A DNA stretch of 64,000 nt, taken from the NCBI GenBank assembly GCA_963514095.1, contig OY741282.1:19376102-19440101 (forward strand), in the 5' to 3' direction. Each line of letters begins with the position of its first letter. Positions within the stretch are counted from its first letter, which is position 1. Source of the DNA: Eutrigla gurnardus. Lineage: Eukaryota > Chordata > Actinopteri > Perciformes > Triglidae. Made by a program: the position numbers and the translations under genes. Of the stretch, positions 54,880-64,000 are shown piece after piece. The notes below the pieces were generated by a model. The model saw only the letters and a program-made list of their open reading frames with translations. It was not told the origin of the DNA and did not search any database.

Positions 54880-57800
54880 ATCTACTTGCTCAACATTTGA
54901 GTGTTCATAAAACTATAGGATTTGTATGTTTTTTTGGAACATTTGCTCACTCGTCGACGGTTCTTGAAAGTTTTGCATTAAAACGTAGATTAAATTGATG
55001 CTTTATTCCAAAGCATTTATAATTGTATACATATTACAGTGTTCAGGTGACATAATTTGACCTTGATTCGTGGTCTCACACATTCTGATGTTTTGATTTT
55101 GATCATTTGGGTAACAGAATTGTCTGATTTATTTATTTATTTATCTGCACCAACAGGGTTGAATTCACACAGCTGGTCACGGAGTACAAAGCGGTGAATC
55201 TCGGACAAGGCTTTCCTGACTTCTCCCCTCCCGAATTTGTCCGCGAGGCCTTTTGTCAAGCCGTGAGCGGAGGGCCTCAGATGCACCAGTACACCAGAGC
55301 TTTTGTAAGTTCAAATCATAAACTAGCCCACCAGCCGCTGTCGCTATCGCTTATTTCAGGCTGGATAGCAGCAGGGTTTGGAGGAAGTTCTCCATGATGG
55401 TTGTTTCCTGAACACACCGTCGTGTTGAAGCTCTGATGTCGCACGGAACAACCAGCACAAACCGGCAGAACATCAAAGGATGTGAGCGAATCCGGTTTAG
55501 CAAGTCAAAACAAGGAAGCAACTTAGTTGACCTGCATTTGGATTTAATTTCAATAGCAACCTTTGATATCTAATGTCAAAAATAATAAGCAGGGTCAGCT
55601 CAGGGGAAGAGATCTCTTAAAGGACCATACCAGTCTAATCCTGACTTCTCTCCACGAGCAGAGATTTCCCCAAACATACATACATCCTACCCCCACCCAC
55701 ATGTAATAATAATAAAAAATGGACATAATCAAATAAATAAATATAATAAACCCTCCAAACTTGTGGTGAAAGACGGTGGAGGTTTATGTAAACTAGGAGG
55801 CCGATTTTGAGAGGAGCAAGTCTGGACTTTGGTTGGAATGTAGAGAATACAGTAACTACACACCGTTTTATTAGATTTTTTTGCGATAATATATAGTTTA
55901 TAAGGGCGGAAACAGTCTTGTTAGGAACATTTTGTGGCCTTCGTTGGTGGAACTCGTCACTCAGGATGTCTCTCTATCATTTCCCGATGTTTCCGTATCT
56001 GCACTCCTCTCCACATTCCTCTTCAGACCCAGACAACGATGAGGCCGGAGTCGGTTAAACAGAGGTTGATGAAAGAAAATCACACTTATGCTCTGATACT
56101 TCCATCAACATTAAAGCTCGATAAAAGGGAAAGAAATCATAGTAAGTTATCAAAGAGGATGACATTTAAACAGAGCAAATTGCACTTAATACGAGTCACT
56201 ATCTAGGTTGTTGACCAAAGGGGTCAAAGGTCAGCATTGTCAGTCAGGCACAAAGGTTGGTGTTAATTGTCAGCCAAACCACAGAATGCTTTGTGTCCTT
56301 TTGTCTCCTGAAAGAAGCTGAAGTCACTCATTTACAGTGAGTTGTTAATGAATGAGATGACCTAGAATGATTTTTTTTTTTTTAAGCGTGTATGAACATG
56401 ATAACGGCGAGAGTCGTCTTATGTTTTGTAATTTCTTTCCTCAGGGCCATCCTCGTCTTGTAAAGATTCTGGCTAAGTTCTTCAGCAGGATCGTGGGACA
56501 TGACATCGATCCTCTTGACGACGTCCTGGTCACCGTCGGAGCTTATCAGGCTCTCTTCTGTGCGTTCCAAGCTCTGATCGACGAAGGGGACGAGGTACGA
56601 AGATCAACCCAGATGAGGTCATTAGGAAAAAATAAAAAAAGCTTGTGGTGAATAATCGCTGAAACAGAAATGACAGAAATGTTTCTTCCAGGTCATAATT
56701 ATTGAACCGTTCTTTGACTGCTACCAGCCGATGGTGAAGATGACCGGAGGAAAGGCGGTTTATGTGCCTCTGAGGCCGGTGAGTGTATTTTTATTAAATG
56801 GTTCCAGATCATTAACTCTTCAGAATATAATAGAATTACTTCATTAATCCCAGAACAGCAGCAGTGAACTATCGTGTACAACTATAACATAAACATAAAA
56901 ACAAGATTCAGTGTCGTTATGGTTTGTGATTCAAACCTTTTTATTTCTTTCCTTGATTAGAAGATGGAGGGAAGCACCGCCCCGTCGAGTGGAGACTGGG
57001 TTCTTTCTGCCGAGGAGCTGGCCAGTAAATTCACTCCACGCACGAAAGCCATCGTTATAAACAATCCCAACAACCCGCTGGGAAAGGTCAGAGGTCGACC
57101 CGCGTAGCGTCACCGGCCGGAAATCCTTCCTCGTACATCAACACACGTTTCATGTCCGTCGCAGGTTTTCAAGACCGAAGAGCTCCAAACCATCGCCGAC
57201 CTGTGTATCAAACATGACGTGCTGTGCATCAGCGACGAGGTCTACGAGTGGCTGACGTACGACGGGAACAAGCACGTCAAGATCGGTGAGGAGCTCGTCT
57301 TCCTCTCACTTGTCCTGTACTCGTCTTCCTCTCCCTTGTCCTGTACACGTCTTCCTCTCCCTCATCTTCCTCTCACTTGTCCTGTACTCGTCTTCCTCTC
57401 CCTTGTCTTTCTCTCACTCGTCCTGTACTCGTCTTCCTCTCCCTCTTCTTCCTCTCCCTCGTCTTCCTCTCCCTCGTCTTCCTCTCCCTCGTCCTGTACA
57501 CGTCTTCCTCTCCCTCGTCTTCCTCTCCCTCTTCTTCCTCTCCCTCTTCTTCCTCTCCCTCGTCTTCCTCTCCCTCGTCCTGTACTCGTCTTCCTCTCCC
57601 TCTTCTTCCTCTCCCTCTTCTTCCTCTCCCTCATCTTCCTCTCCCTCGTCTTCCTCTCCCTCGTCCTGTACTCGTCTTCCTCTCCCTCATCTTCCTCTCA
57701 CTCGTCCTGTACACGTCTTCCTCTCCCTCGTCTTCCTCTCCCTCTTCTTCCTCTCCCTCGTCTTCCTCTCCCTCGTCTTCCTCTCCCTCGTCCTGTACAC

Positions 57801-60800
57801 GTCTTCCTCTCCCTCGTCTTCCTCTCCCTCGTCTTCCTCTCCCTCTTCTTCCTCTCCCTCGTCTTCCTCTCCCTCGTCCTGTACTCGTCTTCCTCTCCCT
57901 CGTCTTCCTCTCCCTTGTCTTTCTCTCACTCGTCCTGTACTCGTCTTCCTCTCCCTCATCTTCCTCTCACTCGTCCTGTACACGTCTTCCTCTCCCTCAT
58001 CTTCCTCTCCCTCGTCCTGTACTCGTCTTCCTCTCCCTCGTCTTCCTCTCCCTCATCTTCCTCTCCCTCGTCCTGTACACGTATTCCTCTCCCTCATCTT
58101 CCTCTCCCTTGTCCTGTACACGTCTTCCTCTCCCTCATCTTCCTCTCCCTCGTCCTGTACTCGTCTTCCTCTCCCTCATCTTCCTCTCCCTTGTCCTGTA
58201 CACGTCTTCCTCTCCCTCATCTTCCTCTCACTCGTCTTCCTCTCCCTCATCTTCCTCGTCCTGTACTCGTCTTCCTCTCCCTCGTCTTCCTCTCCCTCAT
58301 CTTCCTCTCCCTCATCTTCCTCGTCCTGTACTCGTCTTCCTCTCCCTCATCTTCCTCGTCCTGTACTCGTCTTCCTCTCCCTCTTTTAGGTATTTTTTCT
58401 TCCTTTCTTTGCTCTATATTGTCTGCAAAAGCAACCAGAAATATGTTAATTATGTCGCTCACACAGACGGATGTTGCACTTACTTAAAAACCCTGTAATG
58501 TGTTTGTTGTCGTGTTGACAGCCAGCCTTCCTGGCATGTGGGAACGAACCGTCACCATTGGCAGCGCCGGAAAGACCTTCAGTGCTACCGGTTGGAAGGT
58601 AATGCACAGATAGTCTGAGGACTTTAAGTCATCTGTATTTCTTTATGACACATTCTTATGTTTTGTTTCTTTTCAGGTCGGCTGGGCCGTCGGCTCAGAG
58701 CGAATGATTAAACACATGAAAACCATCCATCAGAACAGTGTTTACCATTGTCCTACAGCCGCACAGGTAAACACATACAACCTTCAGCGTTTCAGATACC
58801 CTCCACCTTAATGTTGGGCTGTGTTGTCGCCAGTGGCGGCGCCAGAGTATTTTTTCTGGTTCAACTACGGTGGGGCTAACTCATACGACGGTGGGGCTCA
58901 AATCAATGTCAGAATTTCAATGTGAATATATAACAACACCCAGTGGCGCTGCCAGCCGGAATCCAGTACGCACTGGGAGGACTTTTTTTGAAGGTGGAAA
59001 AAAGAAATTGATGCTGCTGAACCGGGCCGGATGCAGCCGCATTTGAGAGGACGATCGCGCGTGTGTGCGCAATTACGCATAGCGTGTGTTGGCCCCTCTC
59101 CACTACACAATACAGCTCGGCTCTAGTCTCGTCACCTCTCTGCTGCTGAGCACTGTGGGCCGAGCCGATGCATGTCTCTCTCCCCGGGCCGGCAGAGTTA
59201 TCATACCGTACTGTGCGTGCGTGTCCAAGCGTGTGTGTGCGTGCGTGGAGTGCTCACAAGCGTGCGCTTGTGTTTAGGTCGGGGATAGAGGGCACAAAAA
59301 ACGATTTGCACCGGGGCCTATCACCATGATATACACTACTGATTTCACTGATACTGAAAACATTTGATTTTGTCTTAAAAAAGTATTTTTCCATTTGTTG
59401 TTGTATTTGCCGTTTCTGTGCGTACATTGAAATTGAATCCTGGCGGCGGCGCTGACAACACCCTCCCACAGCTATAAACACGCACACAGTGAGAGAGAGA
59501 GACAGAGACGACCAGCTTACTAACGTTAACTTAACGTGAGTGACTATAAGCCGCTAACGCGAACTGCTAGAGCCAGGTAGCTTACAAACTAGTAGCCTGC
59601 TGTCTCTGTGTCGAGCATACACTAAAAGCGGGCTCACATGAGTGACGTTGACGTACGGACAGTACAGTCTGTTAATGAACCCAGATCAGTGACAGTTGTC
59701 ATGGCTTTTTATGGCTGTTTTGGACTCACTACACTGAGACTTGGTGCATCAAGCGATATGAGCGATTTTTATGACTCTTTAACAATTTTAAATATTTTTT
59801 TATGAATATATTCTGACTGACTTTTTCGTGAATTTTCGACATGCTATAGCATGACCTTTTTTTAACAATATGATCAAGGCTTTTTTTTTAAACGATTATT
59901 TTCTTGCATAGACACCTTTGTATTTAGCGGTGGATAGAGAGGAAACATGGGAGAGAGAGGGGGATGTGACATGTATCAAAGGATCTCCAGCCGGGATTCG
60001 AACCTGAGGCTGCTGCATATATGCAGACATGGGTAAATGGCATGCACTCTAACCACTCAACCACCTGCCTGCCGTGAATAAGCTCACTTTTTTTCCGACA
60101 TGCTATAGTATGACTTTTTTTTTCCCTGAAAAAGTTGACCATGGCTTTTTATGGCTGTTTTGGACTCACTACACTGAGACTAGGTGCATCAAGCGAGATG
60201 AGCGATTTTTATGCCTTTTTAACAATTTTAAATATTTTTTTATGAATATATTCTGACTGACTTTTTCGGGAATTTTCGACGTGCTATAGTATGACTTTTT
60301 TTGGGGGGGGGGGAATATGACTAAGCCTTTTTATAACTATTTTGCACTCACTACACTCAGATTTTGATTGACACGCGATATAGAAGCATATGTTAGGACT
60401 TTTACATCATTTTTACAACATTTTATGAATTTTGTCGATTTTTCACTTTTTTTCCGACATGCTATAGTATGACTTTTTTTTTCCCTGAAAAAGTTGACCA
60501 TGGCTTTTTATGGCTGTTTTGGACTCACTACACTGAGACTAGGCGCGTCAAGCGAGATGAGCGATTTTTATGCCTTTTTAACAATTTTAAATATTTTTTT
60601 ATGAATATATTCTGACTGACTTTTTCGGGAATTTTCGACATGCTATAGCATGACCTTTTTTTAACAATATGATCAAGGCTTTTTTTTTTAAAGATTATTT
60701 TCTTGCATAGACACCTTTGTATTTAGCGGTGGATAGAGAGGAAACATGGGAGAGAGAGGGGGATGTGACATGTATCTTGTCGGGGCCAACCGCTCCTGGT

Positions 60801-62001
60801 AGGGTCTCCCGAGGCATAGTGGAAAGCGTCGCAACTTTTCTACCATATGAAAATGTTTTTCTTTTGAAATTGTTATTTCAACCTAAGCCATATGCTCTGA
60901 AACTCATCTTTAAACAGGAAGCAGTAGCTCAAGCGTTTGAGAGAGAATTTGAGCTGTTTGGGACTCCGGAGAGCTACTTCCAGCAGCTGCCCGCCATGTT
61001 GCAGCAGAAGAGGAAGAAGCTGGCCTCGTGTCTGGAGAGTGTGGGTCTGCAGCCCTTCATGCCGGAGGGAGGTTATTTCATGATCGTAGACATCTCCTCT
61101 GTCAGTGAGTGAAGAGCCAACATCTGCATCCATCATCGCTTGAAATGAAATGGAAAACGTTCCGGTTTATTCTTTGATTATTGTTCACCTCGGCTTTCTG
61201 TTTTGATAGAAGAGGACTTCAATGATCGGAGCACGAAGGATGAACCCAAGGACTTCAAGTTTGTTAGGTGGCTAACTAAAGAGAAGGTAAATGTGAATTG
61301 TTCAATTAATACTAAACTGTGGTTTGTTTTTACGTAAATAAAGACGGTTAATTTCACTGTATGGTGATGCATTTAGAATATTGTGCTTCTGATTTTTTAC
61401 TTATTGCTACGTCATTTATTTCTCTGCAGGGTTTGGCAACAATCCCAGTCTCTGCATTCTACGGCCCAGAGCACATCACGGAGTTTGACAAATACGTCAG
61501 ATTCTGTTTCATCAAGGTACGTTTGACCTAATTAACCCAAATCAAGTTGATCCAACCATTGTCCTCTTGGCCTTTCTCCTTTGAGTCACACTCTCTCGCT
61601 CAGTGTTGGAGTTAGGTGGGAGCTGAGCTCTGAGAGTGAGGAACACAGTTAACTCTCTGAAAATACAGCAGTATAATATTTTAATTACAAATAAAGCTAT
61701 TTTCCCCTCCACAGCCGGAGTAATATTGACGTTAAAGATATCTTGACATGACAAGTAATCAGAGTATCCTAAACGTGTAGTAAAGAACGCCACTATCAAT
61801 TTGAGAGCTTTTCAACAAAAAATACAGTGTGTTTAATTATAGCCTATATTTAATTGCACAACCATAGGTTTTTTTTTTCGGAGACTCCCACAGAGATGAA
61901 ATCATAATTTGAAACCTGCTCTCTCTCTGTTTGTCCAACAGGAGGACGCCACCCTGAATGCAGCAGAGGACATCTTGAGAAAGTGGAGTCCGGGACAGTA
62001 A
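54105..62001 (+). CDS. Kynurenine aminotransferase 1 / glutamine transaminase K, copy 2
   Basis: A second complete kyat1-type gene with the same twelve-exon layout and identical exon lengths: 54105-54157, 55157-55304, 56445-56594, 56692-56778, 56961-57086, 57165-57285, 58522-58598, 58677-58766, 60918-61104, 61210-61286, 61430-61516 and 61942-62001; 420 aa. All PLP and substrate residues listed for copy 1 are kept. Here the pocket segment reads KTIHQNSVYHCPT, close to the mammalian sequence, and exon 3 ends with Ala-Phe before GHPRL, so copy 2 is the more conserved of the pair. The N-terminus differs clearly: MTRRLDARRTDSIDKNVW, closer to human KYAT1 than that of copy 1. Its introns are swollen by a 17-bp satellite, a 1.1-kb pyrimidine repeat and a 2.1-kb repeat cluster. 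Intron splice sites remain canonical throughout, so it should be expressed. Confidence 0.92.
54166..54545. repeat. 17-bp satellite in intron of kyat1 copy 2, about 22 copies
   Basis: The unit is AACATGTACATTTAATA, with CGTGT and TGTGC variants. It begins within 10 bases of the donor of the first coding exon and fills the next 380 bases. Confidence 0.92.
54720..54882 (+). mobile_element. LINE 3' tail with (TATC)n microsatellite
   Basis: The stretch ends GGGATCAATAAAGTATATC followed by about ten TATC/CTAT units. That combination is typical of the 3' end of non-LTR retrotransposons in fish. Only a short 5'-truncated piece is present; no reverse transcriptase frame is visible. Confidence 0.5.
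57290..58389. repeat. 1.1-kb polypyrimidine minisatellite in kyat1 copy 2
   Basis: It is built from TCTTCCTCTCCCTCG-like 15-base units with interspersed TCCTGTACTCG or TCCTGTACACG units. The + strand is almost wholly C and T, so the minus strand is almost wholly purine. Long open frames (up to about 420 codons, rich in Ser, Leu and Pro) run through it on the + strand but are products of the repeat. It starts directly after the donor at 57286. Confidence 0.95.
58831..59456. mobile_element. Possible hAT-like non-autonomous element
   Basis: CAGTGGCGGCGCCAGAG at the left and GGCGGCGGCGCTGAC at the right are approximately inverted and resemble hAT-type ends. A related CAGTGGCGCTGCCAG lies inside at 58941. 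No clear 8-base target duplication was found, so the boundaries are uncertain. The element lies in intron 9 of kyat1 copy 2. Confidence 0.35.
59690..60690. repeat. About 360-bp tandem segment, three partial copies
   Basis: The phrase CATGGCTTTTTATGGCTGTT occurs at about 59700, 60139 and 60500. Each is followed by TTGGACTCACTACACTGAGA and, later, TTTTTCG(G/T)GAATTTTCGAC and TGCTATAG(C/T)ATGAC. The last two copies are about 361 bases apart; the first interval is longer because a SINE lies in it. It is non-coding and lies within intron 9 of kyat1 copy 2. Confidence 0.75.
59925..60073 (-). mobile_element. tRNA-derived SINE (minus strand)
   Basis: Read on the minus strand, an A box (TGGTTGAGTGG, 60063-60053) and a B box (GGTTCGAATCCC, 60004-59993) lie about 50 bases apart, as in a tRNA-type RNA polymerase III promoter. 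A tRNA-unrelated body follows, running TGTCACATCCCCCTCTCTCT and on into TCCTCTCTATCCACCGC. A fragment with the same body but no tRNA head recurs at about 60717-60777. It is a fossil insertion, not a tRNA gene. Confidence 0.7.
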
Positions 62002-62737
62002 CATCATGATGAAGCATCACCGTCCATCCGATTTAACCACGTTACCTCCTCTACCTAATGACACGTTCATTTATGTTTGTGTGTTTTTATGGCAACACGT
62101 GAGGTACCTGAAGACAACGTCCACTTTAAATTTGTTCATAAAAATCATGCTGTGAAAACACTCAGGTCCCTTTGAATGTGACTGTGTTTTAAAGAAGTTT
62201 TTTTCTAACTTCAATCATGTCCTACTACTCTGTCACTTTCAACTTCAGATAGTTGTCCTGAATCAAACAATAATAATAAACCTTTTAACAAATCCATACG
62301 TTCTGTTTCAGCGTTTCTCTTCTATTTAGCAGAAATAATGCGTAACATTTTCAAAGTTCAAAGTCCAAGTTGAAAATTAAGCATACAAATATTGGCACAA
62401 ATACGTAGCCTAAGGCATATGATTTGAATCATATTTCACATATTAAACCGTAAATATAAGCAGCTATTTCAACAAAGAAATGTCCGATTTCAGAAAACTC
62501 CCGTTCGCAAAAAATCTAAAGAGCTCTGCAAATAATCTGGATTATGTCCGCAATATGAAATGTTGAAAATGTCGGAGAATTTTATTTAGATAATTATCAA
62601 AATCCTCTCCTGACGAAAAGCTGCTAGAATCACTTTTATTTCCGTATCGATGAGGTTGACGAGGAAAGGATGGCAATTTTTTTTCAGAGTTGGTTCAGAT
62701 TCCGGAAAAAGGCGGAGACATGTAGGAGAAACTCAGG
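62002..62737 (+). other. kyat1 copy 2 3' UTR and flank
   Basis: The 3' UTR resembles that of copy 1 (TTCAACTTCAGATAGTTGTC, TCCTGAATCAAAC) and has AATAATAAAC near 62270 as a probable polyadenylation site. No coding exon follows before the MITE. Confidence 0.5.
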
Positions 62738-63051
62738 TAGGCCTGTTCGATTAATCGATTTTAAATCGTAATCGCGATTATGTCGTTAGGACGATGTTAA
62801 AAACGTGAAAATCATAAAATCGTTAAAAAGTTAAAGCTCTGCACTTTATTCATTAATTTTTGCTTTAATAAGAGCAAGGTATGCACTCAAATCCCAGTGG
62901 GGAAATTATTTGCAAAATGTTCAATAAAAAAACAGCATATTTGAAATAATTCCTTTGCCTTTTGTCATTTCACAAAATAATCGTAATCGAAAATCGGATT
63001 TTGAGAGAAGAAAATCGGGATTTTATTTTTGGGCAAAATCGAACAGCCCTA
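62738..63051. mobile_element. hAT-type MITE with 8-bp target duplication
   Basis: The left end TAGGCCTGTTCGATT and the right end AATCGAACAGCCCTA are 15-base inverted repeats with one mismatch. The flanks are identical 8-base direct repeats, AACTCAGG, at 62730-62737 and 63052-63059. The interior is rich in AATCG/CGATT motifs and non-coding. An 8-base target duplication is the signature of hAT transposition. Confidence 0.8.
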
Positions 63052-63284
63052 AACTCAGGGTGTGTCGATGCAAACCTGCCAGCGAGCGGGTTAGCTTCAC
63101 AGAGTCAGTTACTATGGTAACTGACCTAAAAGGTTGAGTTACCTCTCGTTCTGGATGGTTCTTCTCAGGGTTAACAAACTCAGAGTTTCAGGAAAACCTG
63201 CTTTCTGGGTGTTCAAGGAATTTGTGCAAATGCAGTAAAGAAAAGAGTTTGAGAGATGAAACCTAATTGTGGTACAAAAGTCCC

Positions 63285-63290
63285 TTTATT
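63285..63290 (-). terminator. Polyadenylation signal of a minus-strand gene at the right edge
   Basis: TTTATT on the + strand reads AATAAA on the - strand. It would end a 3' UTR of about 640 bases following the stop codon at 63931-63929. Confidence 0.45.
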
Positions 63291-63928
63291 AGCATATACT
63301 TTTTTTTTTAAAGTACAAATCTTGGTAGCCACTTCAAAATGTTTACATAGATAAACACAGATAAGAAAATAGAAAGGTTCACGACAAAATGTAGTGGAAA
63401 ACCAAGAGAATTAGAAAAGGTATAATGGAGTTTACAGAGCTTTTCTACTACATTAAGTCATTATACATGAGAAGATTTGAAAGTCAGATGTTGTTAAGTA
63501 GCACTTGTAACATGTCTCTACGTATCATCAGTGACCTATAAAACTAGGCCTCGGAAAGACAAACCAGTCAGCGACTGATGTTTATTAGCACCAAGATCTT
63601 TACACGTTGGGACAATCACTTCGTTGGCCTTTAAAAGTAAACACTTTGGTTGTGGTCATGTCAAATCTAGTTACGACAGCAGTCTTGACGAGATGAAATG
63701 CTCAACAAATGATGGATCCGATCATTATTATATTACAATAAACACACTCATTGTCACAGATTTGTGCTATTTGAACTACTGCAATAACTGTACATACAAT
63801 GTTTTTGTTTTTTCCCCCTCGATTGCACTACTAGAAGGTACAAAAACCAACGTTGACATTGTTAAACAGTGAATACTGTATATAATGTTTTGAGAGGGGG
63901 ACACTTGTGTGTCTTTTTTACGAGAAAT

Positions 63929-64000
63929 CTATCTCTGCACAAGTCTCACAAAAGCCTGAACGAGCTGGATGAACGGCTCCTGACCTTCGTGGCTGGCCTT
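63929..64000 (-). CDS. Unidentified C-terminal coding fragment at window edge
   Basis: I do not recognise this gene. A minus-strand frame open to the window edge encodes 23 residues, including EGQEPFIQLVQAFVRLVQR, then stops at 63931-63929. The helix-like composition and the downstream AATAAA at 63290-63285 suggest a genuine last exon, but with so little sequence this could be chance. Confidence 0.35.
   Translation of the reverse strand, partial: KASHEGQEPFIQLVQAFVRLVQR

Noticed and set aside
57219..58498. Long plus-strand Ser/Leu/Pro-rich open frames
   Set aside because: They run from kyat1 exon 7 into the pyrimidine minisatellite of the following intron; a good donor at 57286 and a matching exon 8 at 58522 show it is intron.
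59925..60073. Functional tRNA gene on the minus strand
   Set aside because: A and B boxes are present, but no proper acceptor stem or anticodon arm can be formed and a SINE body follows.

Overview
This window reads as teleost fish nuclear DNA, probably from a spiny-rayed species (the lineage is an inference). Genes are split by GT-AG introns, protein matches are to vertebrate families, and the spacers carry repeat types common in fish: palindromic MITEs, a tRNA-derived SINE, a LINE tail with a TATC microsatellite, and many minisatellites. There is no tRNA or rRNA gene and no bacterial-type operon. All gene names rest on my recognition of protein family and exon structure; no database search was run.

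Layout, left to right. The 3' end of garnl3 is on + (1554-5199), followed by a long gene-free stretch with a 53-bp tandem repeat. ptges is on - (13065-11210, three exons, complete). A 33-bp minisatellite, a MITE and one small unidentified minus-strand coding segment (15827-15594) follow. Next comes about 8 kb of repeat-rich DNA with a 1-kb 26-bp minisatellite. usp20 is on - (32030-24058, 23 coding exons, complete). The Surfeit group follows: rpl7a on + (34312-37466, four box C/D snoRNAs in its introns), a degenerate tandem rpl7a copy that keeps three of the snoRNAs (about 38816-40790), surf1 on - (43820-41394) and surf6 on + (44037-46215). The last two are head-to-head across 216 bp. The right third holds two complete tandem kyat1 genes on + (49541-52611 and 54105-62001). 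The window closes with a hAT-type MITE and the apparent 3' end of a minus-strand gene running off the edge.

All of the named genes map to human 9q33-q34, but here they lie much closer together and in a different order. Their products do not form one pathway: a Rap-GAP-like regulator, prostaglandin E2 synthesis, deubiquitination, ribosomal protein and rRNA-methylation guides, cytochrome c oxidase assembly, nucleolar ribosome biogenesis, and kynurenine/cysteine-conjugate metabolism. rpl7a, its snoRNAs and surf6 do share ribosome biogenesis.

The observations most worth a second look are three. The decayed rpl7a copy has lost its reading frame but keeps box C/D guides. The recent kyat1 tandem pair has one copy whose promoter lies between two long foldback elements. 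A 57-bp satellite next to rpl7a appears to have expanded from a sequence also present once inside a surf1 intron.
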